Below are positions 43,064 to 54,850 of a stretch of 64,000 nucleotides of DNA, piece by piece. The stretch is taken from assembly GCF_036898095.1 (NCBI RefSeq), contig NC_090731.1:143968386-144032385 (forward strand), given 5' to 3'. Source of the DNA: Palaemon carinicauda (Eukaryota > Arthropoda > Malacostraca > Decapoda > Palaemonidae). Position 1 is the first letter of the stretch; each line of letters opens with the position of its first letter. Under the pieces are notes generated by a model. It was not told where the DNA came from and searched no databases. It worked only from the letters and a program-made list of their open reading frames with translations. The position numbers and the translations under genes are program-made.

Positions 43064-45802
43064 ATGGCTGACCCTTCTCCTATCCCTGGACCTAAATTTC
43101 GCAAGTGTAATGCGAGGGATTGTAACAAACGTCTTCCCAAGGCCTCTATCTACCCACATACCGTTTGTTCTAATTGCCGGGGTAAATCCTGCCAATTAGG
43201 AGATCGGTGTGATGAGTGCGTGGTCTTGTTGGAATTCGACTGGCTTGAATATGATAAATATACTCGTAAGCTGGAGAGAGATAGGGTGAGGAGAAGCTCC
43301 TCTAGGTCATTGGAATTTTCCTCCTCCCATGCCCCTGAACCTAATCCTTCCCCTGTAGTAGTTGTTCCTGAACCCCCTACTAGCACTCATGAACCGTCCA
43401 TGCGGGATATGTTTCTTGCGATTCAAGCTTTAGGCGAAAAAGTTGAGTCCTTAGCATCGGACCGTAACCAACTCATGTCAGATGTGAAGTTATTGAAGTG
43501 TCAGAGTGGTAAATCAGAAAATCGTAGTGATAAAGTGATAAGTGCGCAAAGTGTATTTAGTGTTGCGACCGAGGGTTCGTCTGTTCATGCTTGTCGCTCC
43601 CCTAGTCCGAGACCTCTTTCAGGCTCCCCTGCACCAGGGAGAAGTAATGTCGTAGGACTTAAGGGGACGAGAGGCTTTAACCAACGTACAGACGTTCCCT
43701 CTTTGGTATCGGACGTTTCTCGTCAAGATCGCCCTTACCATAAGACGGGTGAGACTGTGTTCTCCTCGTCATCCGAAGACTTTTCGCAAAAGAAACCTTG
43801 GCGCAAGGTTTCTAGACCCTTGAAGCGAAAGTCAGTCCCTTCAGGACAGGTCCAGCGTCCTGGCTGTAGCCATTGGGACAGCTCTGACCCTTTGCAGTCG
43901 TCGGAAGACTGTTCGCCTATTAAACGCAAGCGTAACACGGGGTCCGAGGGTCGCGTTAAAAGCAATGTTTTGCCAACACAGACGTTACCGTCGTCTCGGC
44001 CCGTTCCGACTCCCGTTGATCCGAAATGGGTTGTCCTGCGGGACATGCAGACTAAGCTTGCCTCCCTTATGGAGGAGTATGACGTTGAGCAGGTTCGCGA
44101 TGATCCTTTGCTTTCGAGTCGCCGTTACGCTGAACGAGACTCTGGCCGTCAGCCGCCCAAACGAGTATTTACTCGTCCGTTTGACGTTAGTGCTGACGTT
44201 TCTTGTACTTTGAAACGTGATGTCAGTAGTTTTTCACGTCAGTCACTTGACATGGATCCTCCCTCACTGCAGTCTCGTGTTGACGTTCAGCCGCTGCCGC
44301 AGTCTCGTGTTGACGTTCAGCCGCTGCCGCAGTCTTGTGTTGACGTTCAGCCGCTGCCGCAGTCTTGTGTTGACGTTCAGCCGCTGCCGCAGTCTTGTGT
44401 TGACGTTCAGCCGCTGCCGCAGTCTCGTGTTGATGTTCAGCCGCTGCCGTAGTCTCGTGTTGACGTTCAGCCGCTGCCGCCGCAGCCCCGACCGGACGTT
44501 CGCCGACCGGCTCCGTTGTCTCGACGTGACGTTGAGCGTCAATCACCGCAGTCGGAGGTTGTTTTGCCTTCTCAGTCTATGCAGTCAAGGCAGTTCCGAC
44601 GTGACGTCGAGCGTCAATCAACTTCAGTTGTTGTTGGTGGTCAGTCACAAGGATTTCAGTCCTTTCAGCAGCGGCGTGACGTCTCTTCCTCTACTGCTAC
44701 TGCTGCTCCTTTGCTTGTGGACATTGCCTGTCAAGCGTTGCCGCCGCGGCAGGTCTCTCCTTTTCATGAGACTCGGCAATTGTCGGACGAGGTTCCTTCA
44801 GATGAGGAAGTTGCTGATCCCCCTCCTATTGATATTCCTTTGGGGACTTTGTCAGACGGAGAGGAGCCTAAAGCTGCTCAGCCCTCTATGGACTTTAAAA
44901 AAATCATGCTGATTTTTAAGGATCTTTTTCCTGACCATTTTGTAACTGCTGCTCCTCGTTCGCCTCCGTCAGAGTTTACGCTAGGCCTAGCTACTTCGAA
45001 GCCTTCGTTTACTAAGCTAGTGCTCTCTCGCTCTTCTAAGAGAGCTTTACGTTTGCTAGGCGACTGGTTGATCACCAGGAGGAGTTTGGGGAAGACAGCC
45101 TTTGCTTTCCCTCCTTTTAAACTGGCTTCTAGAGCGAGCGTCTGGTATGACACGGGAGAAGTTCTCGGCTTGGGAGTTCCTGCCTCTGCCCAGGGAGACT
45201 TCTCAAGCCTCGTAGACTCTCCCCGTCGCCTGGCCATGAGACGCTCTAAAGTTTACTGGTCCTCCTCGGACCTTGACCATCTCCTCAAAGGGGTTTACAG
45301 GGCCTTCGAAGTTTTTAACTTCTTAGATTGGTCGCTAGGAGCCTTAAGCAGGAAGATCTCTTCGGCCAACCGTGATGTTTCCGTGCTTATTATGTCCTGC
45401 ATGGACAAAGCCATCCGTGATGGCTCTAACGAGCTCGCCGCTACATTTACGGCAGGAGTCCTGAAGAAGAGGGAGACTCTTTGCTCGTTCCTTTCGGCAG
45501 GAGTAACTCCCTGCCAAAGGTCGGAGCTTCTCTTTGCCCCGTTGTCATCTGCCTTGTTTCCTCAGCAGTTGATCAAGGATATTGCGGCTTCTCTGGTGCA
45601 GAAGGATACCCATGACCTGATGGCTACGTCGGCGCGCAAGGCTGCTCCTTCATCGTCTTATGTCGTAAGACCCAAGATCGATACCCCAGCGACGAGGTTT
45701 ATCCCGCCCTTTCGTGGCAGAGCCCCCAGTAGGGGAGGCGCTCGTGCCGACAGTAAAAGAGGCAAGAGGAGAGGATCCAAGTCCTCCCGTGGCAGAGTCT
45801 GA
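43064..45802 (+). pseudogene. DIRS element D gag (ORF1) with one in-frame stop
   Basis: ATG at 43064 (MADPSPIPGPKFRKC). The Cys-rich N-terminus CNARDCNKRL, CSNCRGKSC, CDECVVLLEFDWLEY suggests zinc binding. A Ser/Pro/Arg-rich middle follows, then a seven-copy ten-residue repeat (44270..44479), then a conserved late block (TLGLATSKPSFTKLVLSRSS, SWRSKVYW-like MRRSKVYWSSSDLDHLLKG, MDKAIRDGSNELAATFTAGV) and a basic tail (RGKRRGSKSSRGRV). The only lesion seen is TAG at 44450-44452. About 912 codons. It overlaps ORF2 by 89 bases in the +1 frame. Confidence 0.92.
44270..44479 (+). repeat. seven 30-base repeats in element D gag
   Basis: The unit CAGTCTCGTGTTGACGTTCA plus GCCGCTGCCG is repeated seven times without gaps, differing only at R/C codons and one GAC/GAT. 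It encodes QSRVDVQPLP. The seventh copy starts TAG instead of CAG. Confidence 0.97.
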
Positions 45803-47861
45803 CTGCTCACGTCCTCAGACAGCGGTAGGAGCCAGATTGAAGAGCTTCTGGCAGGCCTGGGAGAAGAGGGGTGCAGACCGAGAGTCTGTGTTGTTGCTCA
45901 AGGAGGGGTACAAAATACCTTTTGTACGCAGACCTCCTCTAGTAACAGTTCCTTTAGACCTCTCTCCCAGGTATTGAGAGGAGTCAAGGAGACAAGCTCT
46001 ACATCAGCAGGTGTCTCAGTTGCTAGAGAAGGGAGCGGTGGTGAAAGTCTCGGACCTTCAATCACCGGGATTTTACAACCGTCTCTTCCTAGTCCCAAAG
46101 CTTACAGGAGGTTGGAGGCTAGTGCTGGACGTCAGTGCGCTCAACGTTTTTGTTGTAAAAACAAAATTTACGATGGAGACCACGAAGTCCGTCCTAGCAG
46201 CGGTCAGAGAGGGAGACTGGATGGTCTCTCTCGACCTGCAGGATGCGTACTTCCACATTCCTATACACCCGGATTCTCAACCGTATCTAAGGTTTGTATA
46301 CAAGAATGTGGTGTACCAGTTCCGAGCACTGTGCTTCGGCCTCAGCCCTGCTCCTCTTGTGTTTACGAGGCTCATGAGGAATGTGGCAAAATTTCTTCAT
46401 TTATCGGGAATTCGAGCCTCCCTGTACCTGGACGACTGGCTACTCAGAGCGTCGTCCCGTCATCGCTGTCTGCAGGACCTTCAATGGACGTTGGATCTTG
46501 CAAAGGAGTTGGGACTGTTAGTGAACTTAGAAAAGTCTCAACTGAATCCCTCCCAGACGATTCTCTATTTGGGGATGGAGATTCGCAGTCTAGCTTTTCG
46601 GGCTTTTCCATCTGCCACCAGGATAGATCAAGCCTTGCTCAAAGTCCGCCTCATGCTGAGGAAAGACCATTGCTCTGTGAGAAGTTGGATGAGCCTCCTA
46701 GGGATGCTGTCATCCCTGGAACAATTTATCTCTCTAGGGAGACTTCACCTTCGCCCTCTCCAGTTCCATCTAGACTCCCTTTGGAACAAGGGCAAGACTT
46801 TGGAAGCTGTTTCAATCCCGATCTCCGAGCCAGTAAAGACGTGCCTGAACTGGTGGGACAGCAACATAAGTCTTCGAGAGGGTCTGTCCCTGGCGGTCAA
46901 GAACCCAAACCACGTGTTATTCTCAGACGCGTCGGATTTGGGTTGGGGAGCGACTCTGGACGGTCTGGAATGTTCGGGTCTTTGGACGTCGGATCAGAGG
47001 AGCCTGCACATCAACTGCAAGGAGCTGTTGGCTGTTCACTTGGCCTTGACGAGTTTCGAGAGTCTTCTACGAAACAAAGTGGTAGAAGTGAATTCGGACA
47101 ACACCACAGCCTTGGCGTACATCTCCAAGCAAGGAGGCACTCACTCCCACACACTGTTCGTCATCGCAAGGGACCTCCTCATCTGGTCAAAAGATCGAGG
47201 CATCTCACTGTTGACAAGATTCATCCAGGGGTAATTGAACGTATTGGCGGACTGTCTCAGTCGGAGAGGTCAGGTGATCCCCACAGAATGGACCCTCCAC
47301 AAGGACGTGTGCAAGAGTCTTTGGATGACTTGGGGTCAACCCACCATAGACCTCTTTGCGACCTCGTTGACCATAAGGCTCCCGACCTATTGCTCTCCAG
47401 TCCCAGATCCAGAGGCGGCCCACATAGATGCTTTTCTGCTGGACTGGTATCACCTGGACGCGTACGCATTCCCGCCGTTCAAGATCATCAACAGGGTGCT
47501 GCAGAAGTTCGCCGCTCACGAAGGGACAAGGTTGACGTTGGTTGCTCCCCTCTGGCCCGCGAGAGAGTGGTTCACAGAGGTACTTCAATGGCTGGTAGAC
47601 GTTCCAAGGAGTCTGCCTTTAAGGATGGATCTCTTATGGCAGCCCCTCGTAAGGAGTCTTCATCAAAGCCTCCCCGTGCTTCGTCTGACTGCCTTCAGAC
47701 TATCGAAAGACTCCCAAGAGCTCGAGGATTTTCGAAGGAGGCAGCCAGAGCGATCGCGAGGGCTAGGAGAACATCTACCATCAAGGTCTACCAGTCGAAG
47801 TGGGAGGTCTTTAGAGATTGGTGCAAGTCATCATCCATTTCCTCTTCCAGTACCTCTGTAG
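45714..47861 (+). pseudogene. DIRS element D ORF2: reverse transcriptase, RNase H, methylase-like domain
   Basis: One frame of 715 codons with two internal stops (TGA 45975-45977, TAA 47232-47234). N-terminal LKSFWQAWEKRGADRESVLL. RT: WRLVLDVSALNVFV, SLDLQDAYFHIPIHP, FGLSPAPLVFTRL, catalytic YLDDWLLR, NLEKSQLNPSQTILYLGM. RNase H: VLFSDASDLGWGA, INCKELLAVHL, VNSDNTTALAYISK, NVLADCLSRRG. Methylase-like: IDLFATSLTIRLPTYCSPVP, AYAFPPFKII, APLWPAREWF. ATG 45714 is the first Met and lies inside the gag end. The TGA may be a former CGA. Confidence 0.93.
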
Positions 47862-48735
47862 CCCAAATTGCAGACTTTCTCCTGCATCTGAGAAATGTTC
47901 GCTCCCTCTCTGCTCCCACTATTAAGGGCTACAGGAGCATGTTGGCTTCTGTGTTCAGACATAGAGGCTTGGATCTGTCCAATAATAAAGATCTCCAAGA
48001 TCTCCTTATTCCTTCGAGACCTCTAAGGAGCGTCGTATGTCAACTCCTGGTTGGAACTTAGACGTGGTCCTAAGGTTCCTAATGTCCGACAGGTTTGAAC
48101 CATTGCATTCAGCCTCCCTGAAGGATCTCACCCTCAAGACGCCTTTTTTGGTGTGCTTGGCTTCGGCTAAAAGGGTCAGTGAGATCCATGCCTTTAGTAA
48201 AAACATCGGCTTCTCTACAGATAAAGCCACATGTTCGCTTCAGCTTGGTTTCTTGGCCAAAAATGAACTGCCTTCTCGTCCTTGGCCTAAATCTTTTGAT
48301 ATACCTTACCTATCAGAGATCGTAGGCAACGAGGTTGAAAGAGTACTGTGCCCAGTTAGAGCTCTTAAGTTTTATTTAGCTCGTACCAGATCTTTACGAG
48401 GTGGGTCTGAGGCCTTATGGTGCTCCGTTAAGAAGCCCTCATTGCCTATGTCTAAAAATGCTTTATCGTATTTTATTAGATTTTTAATCCGAGAGGCACA
48501 TTCTCACTTAAGTGAAAAAGATCGTTGTTTACTTAAGGTCAAGACGCACGAAGTAAGAGCGATAGCAACTTCCGTGGCTTTTAAGCAAAACAGATCTCTG
48601 CGAAGTATTATGGACGCGACCTTTTGGAGGAGCAAGTCGGTGTTCGCTTCATTTTACTTAAAAGACGTCCAGACTCTTTATGAGGACTGCTACACACTGG
48701 GTCCATTCGTTGCAGCGAGTGCAGTAGTGGGTTAG
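47235..48735 (+). pseudogene. DIRS element D ORF3: tyrosine recombinase with one frameshift
   Basis: Recombinase homology starts near 47680 (SSDCLQTIERLPRARGFSK), with STIKVYQSKWEVFRDWC and SAPTIKGYRSMLASVF. A one-base deletion near 48005 (compared with C) changes frame. It then continues WNLDVVLRFLMSDRF, CLASAKRVSEIHAFS (Arg), LCPVRALKFYL, KTHEVRAIATSVAF (His-x-x-Arg) and FASFYLKDV (Tyr), ending at 48735. All catalytic residues are present. The upstream part of this frame is open back to 45974, overlapping ORF2. Confidence 0.92.
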
Positions 48736-49152
48736 GGTTCTACCACTACATTCCCTTAATCCTAATATCCTTTTAATCTTCTCTTGAAATGTTTTTAATC
48801 TTGTCTTGGGTTGTACGAAAGACTGAGAAGTCTTTCGCATCCTTTTTGATTTGGCGGGTGGTCAAATGTCGTTTCTTGAGAGCGCCCAGATTAAGGGTTT
48901 TGATGAGGTCCTGTTGTATGGGTGGTCGCCCTGGATATAACAGCTCCTGGGAGTCTTTCAGCATCCTGAGAGGATGGCTGGGCTTCGTGAGGAAAGCGGA
49001 CTAATAAGGCAGAGTAATCGTCAGAGTCAGCTTCCTTACCAGGTACCTATATTTAATCGGGTTTTGTTATGATATAATTGTCAAAAACTCATGAACATAT
49101 ATGCCTTTATTGTATTAATACTGGTCTCTACCCACCACCATGGGTGTGAATC
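48736..49152 (+). other. element D conserved 3' region with hairpin
   Basis: Non-coding, closely similar to element C 31749..32152. It holds the hairpin at 48816..48837 and leads to the ICR. Confidence 0.7.
48816..48837 (+). ncRNA. stem-loop in element D 3' region
   Basis: CGAAAGACT, loop GAGA (a GNRA-type tetraloop), AGTCTTTCG: a perfect nine-pair stem at the same place as the element C stem-loop. Confidence 0.5.
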
Positions 49153-49246
49153 AGCTATTATATATTCACCGGCTAAGTTTAATATTTAAAAATGATATTT
49201 TGATTATAAAATAAATTTTTGAATATACTTACCCGGTGAATATATA
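49153..49246 (+). repeat. element D internal complementary region (ICR)
   Basis: The left half (AGCTATTATATATTCACCGG..AATATTTAAAA) complements the left end at 42694. The right half (AAAAATGATATTTTG..CCGGTGAATATATA) complements 49425..49483. Confidence 0.93.
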
Positions 49247-49290
49247 AATTAAAGGCCCTCCCTTCCTCCCCGATAGAGACCCAGCGGAAT

Positions 49291-49483
49291 GAGAAGAACT
49301 GGAGATGTTGACAAGTATATGCTGTATCTGGCCGATAGTCGGCGCTGGTGGTCACACCCGCAACCTTCATGGCGATCGCTCGCGAGTTTTTGGTTTCTGT
49401 CGAGCCGTCGGAGACGTCAGCTATTATATATTCACCGGGTAAGTATATTCAAAAATTTATTTTATAATCAAAATATCATTTTT
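49291..49483 (+). repeat. element D right terminal inverted repeat
   Basis: Pairs with 42694..42860 and ends ATATCATTTTT at 49483. Confidence 0.95.
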
Positions 49484-50499
49484 CATGCGCAAAATTTTTA
49501 TGCACAAAATCTCCACATGCAGAACTTCTACAAGCAGTGTTTCCACGTTCAGGTTATTCACGAGTGAGATTTCCACGTGCTAGGGATCCACATGTACACT
49601 CCCCCCATGTTAGATTCCCACGGGCTAGGGATCCACGTGTGCACTCCCCCCTGTGATAGATTTGCATGTGCTTTGCCACCATGCGCAAATGGCTCCACAC
49701 ACAAGGTACCCACACGTAGAGCATTCACATGCCACCTCACCTGTAGATAGGTCTCCACGTGCGGGTTACTTTCTGTGAGGTCACGATCTCATTCACCTAG
49801 TTTTAGGTCCTCCAATGTCTTTATAAGTTCACACATCACGTGCTAGGTCATGCGCTAGGTCTTCATTCATGCGATTGTTGCTTGTGGGAACAGTAAGGAC
49901 TCCATGTAGTCACACTTAATGCAACAGGACTCCGTCCCAGGAGAGATGGGGACCCAACCCCTTCAGACTGGACATTCAGGTAATCCTCGAGTGATTGAGA
50001 GGTTTGAGCTTCCAGACGACGTTCTCCCTCCTCCTTCCATCTCTTGAGGTTTTTAGCTTGTAGTTAAGGGCATCCAAACAATCAAGTTAGAAGATTCCCT
50101 TTGTCTCTGTATTCTACCCCTGCGAGTGAGGACAGGCCTTCCCGTTTGTATGAATGTTCATGGAGGAGATTATTTCTCCCGTTCATGTAGAGGCTTTATC
50201 GGACCATCATAGAGAATCCTTGTCTTCGGTTGACAGACTGTTGATGGCCACATTTGTCCACAGGTCTCCCTGCATTCCCCCATGAGTCCTACAATGGTAC
50301 AGGCCTTGGCCTTGTCACCCAAGATGCATGCAAGGACAAAGGGCACCACCTGGGTAGTAGAGAATTCAAACCCGCTTCCTGTCATCCCTGCTTCTTCGTT
50401 GTTCCAACCAGATTTGGTCTTGGGTCCTGAAAGGATACAGTTCGTCCTGCAGACTACTTTCACGGTGTAAACTGCAAGGACCATGTGAACTGCCATCTG
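49484..50499 (+). other. element E resumed: decayed gag region
   Basis: Element E continues after D. It shows CACGTG-rich, irregular CCACATG/CCACGTG motifs at 49500-49770, probably decayed gag repeats comparable to the RQRSPA region of A. No usable reading frame. Confidence 0.5.
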
Positions 50500-51305
50500 G
50501 AGAAATGACTATGGTTTTGTGGATCTGGAAGATGAATATTTTTAGATTCCAATCTGCAGCACCACAAGTAATCACTTGTCTGTTCACTGGTTTCCTCATG
50601 GGCACACACCATGGTAATAAGACTTCTAAGGTACCTTGATGATTATCCTACTTGGGCATGGATATAGACTCCACCAAACCCAGAGTGTATCCCTCTTCGG
50701 ACAGGATCTTGAGGTTAATACAGGTCGTAGTTCCCTTTCTGGAAAGGGATTTCCTTCCAGCTCACTCATGGCAGAAGCTCCTGGGCCATATATCCTCCCT
50801 AGAAAACTAGTCACCTTCGGGAGAATGCATCTTTGCTCTTTACAATGACTACTAAAAAGCCCGTGGTTGCAGGTATCAGATCCCCATCAGCTCTTTTGAA
50901 GATCCCTTGAGATGTGAAGACATTTCTCTTGTGGTGGCTCAAGAAGCTGTTAGCCGGATCTCCCCCTACAGGTTCCAACTCAGAGTTTCTTGTTTCAAAT
51001 GCTTCTTGCCAAGGGTGGGGAGCCCATCTAAGGAAGGAACAGATATCAGGCATATGGTCACAGGAAGACCAGACCTTCCACATAAATTACCTAGAGTTGA
51101 AGGCAGTGTACTTAGCGTTACTACACTTTTCAGAGACAATCAGAGGTCATTCGGTAGTGTTGATGAGCGTCAACACAACAGTAGTGACTTACATCATCAG
51201 GCAGGGGCATTGGACCCAAGTAAGTACCGTCACCTTTTAGCACGGTTAATTCCAGGGAAGAGGAATGTGATAGCAGACAATCTGAGCCGAATAGGGACTT
51301 TCTAA
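50500..51305 (+). pseudogene. DIRS element E ORF2 remnant
   Basis: Fragments only: FVDLEDEYF near 50515 (RT aspartate block), RLLRYLDDY near 50625 (YLDD), KLVTFGRMHLCSLQ near 50810 (thumb), then a clearer RNase H from 50914 with FLVSNASCQGWGAHLR, HINYLELKAVYLALLHF, MSVNTTVVTYIIRQG and GKRNVIADNLSRIGTF ending at 51305. Multiple stops and frame changes. No methylase block is clear after this. Confidence 0.75.
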
Positions 51306-51479
51306 GCTTTCCCAATTATAGACATATTTGTCACTCATGTGGAGTGGTATCCAAATCATATAGATCTCATAGACGCTCCAAGAGAACTTCCAGATTTGCC
51401 AAACCTTGTATGTCAGCCTCATGTGAAAAGTTTCAGGAAGCAGCTCACTGCCTCCTCTGAAAGAAAGGCTTTTTGAGAC

Positions 51480-52345
51480 CAAATGCTTAACTTCGGTCTA
51501 TCAAGCTGATTGGTCACTTTTCTGGGATTGGTGTCATAGAAGGGTTATTGCTTTCTCAAAGCTACTACTCTGATTGCAGACTTTTTAGTTTACTTATGGA
51601 CGGAGAAACTTCTCTTAGTCACTGCAGTAGAGGCCTATAGTTCAGCCTTAAGTTTGGCGTCAGTGACCTTCGATGTTAGGATGCCAGAGAACATCAAATC
51701 AATCAATCAGCCTTAAATCAGGGGATCAAAAAGGAATTGATCCCTTCTCCAAAGGGAATTGATCTCTCCTCCCTGTTGGAACTTTCAGCATTGATGGAAG
51801 TTGTTTGAGCTGTCTTGCTAACCTTGGGAAGCCCTTCCTTGAAGAGTGATTAAGGTTCTGAGGTCCCTTAAAATGAACCTTGCCTTGAAGCTTCAGATTG
51901 AGACCTTATTCTTTAGGCGGTCTGTCTTCAAGCTTTATCCTCTTCAAAGAAAGTGCGAGTTGCATGCCCTATCTTATCTTGTTTCACACTCCAGGGGTTA
52001 GAAAGATCTGTCACTCTCTTGTTCCAGAGATTATTTCCAGGACCCAAAATCCATCAATTAAGGATAATAGATTTAACTCCTCCATCTCAGCGATCAAAGA
52101 GGGAACTGATGATCCAGACAGTGTTATTTTGTCCTGTAAGGGCATTTCGGTTTTACCTTAAAAGAACTACTCCCTTACATCCGTCCATCTCTAACTTGTT
52201 TGTAAGCACAAGTCAAATCAAGAAAGGAGTAACCAAAAATACCATATCCTGGTTACGTTAAGTCATACGTAATGCTCATAAATGTTTGGGAGAATCAGTG
52301 ACTCGGGCCCCTCCCAAAGTTCATGGCATACGTGTCTGGCACATA
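51480..52345 (+). pseudogene. DIRS element E ORF3 remnant: tyrosine recombinase
   Basis: Recognisable pieces: SVYQADWSLFWDWCHRR near 51490, LIADFLVYLWTEKLL, VEAYSSAL, then PSIKDNRFNSSISAIKEGT, LFCPVRAFRFYLKRTTPL, IKKGVTKNTISWLR, and KVHGIRVWHIST (His-x-x-Arg) near 52320. Heavily frameshifted. The tyrosine region is not preserved. Confidence 0.75.
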
Positions 52346-52397
52346 TCTACCACCAAGACTTCCTCTTCCCAAAGGAAGACTCCTTTTAAACGATGAT

Positions 52398-52470
52398 GGT
52401 TTGTATTTTTCTTTGGAACAAACTGAATTTTTTTTTTAAATTACCATTTTTCCTTGCTATCCTAACCTCT
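52398..52470 (+). repeat. element E internal complementary region, decayed
   Basis: GGTTTGTATTTTTCTTTGGA followed by ACAAACTG..CCATTTTTCCTTGCTATCCT resembles, imperfectly, the complements of the left end (41190) and right end (52665..52719). Confidence 0.6.
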
Positions 52471-52719
52471 TCATTTAATCTAAATGTCCCGCCTCATCCA
52501 CCCTTCAAGTCTTGACCATGTGTAAGTGATGCGAGTCATTCTGACCCAGTTGCTCCTACCCTGTGCAGGTGAGATGCTGACAACCATAAAATGTTACTAG
52601 AATTCCACGATTTCCTTAATTCTAGTTACTGCCAAATAGCAATAGAGTAAACCTTTTTAAATGACTCATGTTTGTATAGCTAGGAAAAATACAAATTAAT
52701 AATAAAGATTTGTAGTTTC

Positions 52720-53062
52720 TGACTTAGAGACGGGTAAAGTGGGATAAAATGACGTTACTTAGATTTTATTTTTATTATTGATATTCAAGGAGAGCAACGT
52801 AAAATTGGAACTAACATATATTGAACCAACTTTAGGTAATATATTACATATAGTCTCTGGCACACTGTAGCCAGTATAATGATAATTATTTAAGCCACAA
52901 TGTTGAGAAGTGAAAAGTTTTAAAAGCTGCAACAGTTGGGTCATTTGTTGGGGGAACAGTCACCTTCTAACTACTATTCTATTCCTTCTTGGTTAATATG
53001 AGGACAATTTCACCAATGTCTGTTCACTTGACAAAATGTAATTACAAATACAAAAATAACTA
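52720..53062 (+). other. intron 7, between element E and a Tigger-like element
   Basis: AT-rich, nothing recognised. Confidence 0.55.
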
Positions 53063-53755
<693 letters not shown>

Positions 53756-53906
53756 TAGTTTGTATTTATGACACAAAGATTTTGTAGTTTTGATGCTTTA
53801 CATAGCATTCATTGAATGCTATAAAAAAAAATATCCTTTGGTTTAGAAATTTTTTTTGTATTTGAGAATTATATTTGATAATCTTTTTTTAAATATCTTC
53901 TTGCAG

Positions 53907-54110
53907 TTATTTGAACGAACAATACTTCAGTATGACAAACTACGTAAGAGGGAAGCTTTCTTGGAGCAGTTTCGTAAGGAATCAATGTTTGCTGAAAATT
54001 TGGATGAACTTGATTCATCAAGAGAGGTTGTACAGCAATTAGTTGATGAGTATGTAGCTGCCACAACTCCTGAATATCTGAAGTGGGGATTAGACCAAAC
54101 AACAGAATAA
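53907..54110 (+). CDS. TUBG1: gamma-tubulin exon 8 (C-terminus)
   Basis: Acceptor TTCTTGCAG, starting [21 protein letters not shown] and ending [12 protein letters not shown] with TAA at 54108. It covers about residues 387-453. The [11 protein letters not shown] helix is a conserved tubulin C-terminal element. The final residues differ from vertebrates, as is usual for this variable tail. Confidence 0.95.
   Translation, partial: LFERTILQYDKLRKREAFLEQFRKESMFAENLDELDSSREVVQQLVDEYVAATTPEYLKWGLDQTTE

Positions 54111-54849
<739 letters not shown>

Positions 54850-54850
<1 letters not shown>

Larger units (their letters stand above)
42694..49483 (+). mobile_element. DIRS element D (most complete copy, nested in element E)
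   Basis: 6.79 kb element with near-identical ITRs, an ICR and all three genes. It interrupts element E. The ends share a TTTT core (GGTTTTAAATATTAAAC on the left, ATATCATTTTT on the right). Only four disabling lesions were found: TAG at 44450, TGA at 45975, TAA at 47232 and a one-base deletion near 48005. It is a plausible relative of the helper for C and G. Confidence 0.94.
41190..52719 (+). mobile_element. DIRS element E (outer, decayed, split by element D)
   Basis: Old A-family element. The left end ATTTGTTCC (41190) matches the start of element A. The right end (GTTTGTATAGCTAGGAAAAA.. to TTTGTAGTTT at 52719) matches the A-type right end. About 4.7 kb remain after removing D. A gag start, RT, RNase H and recombinase remnants are recognisable in order, all badly degraded. 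The boundaries are less sure than for A-D, because the ITRs have diverged. Confidence 0.75.

Noticed and set aside
44217..44912. 231-codon open frame over the 30-base repeats in another phase, and the minus-strand frames there
   Set aside because: Periodic translations of the repeat; the gag phase alone continues with homology on both sides.
47282..47420. DLFATS...CSPVPDP block as a cellular DNA methyltransferase
   Set aside because: It is the methylase-like domain normally found in DIRS ORF2 between RNase H and recombinase, not a separate gene.
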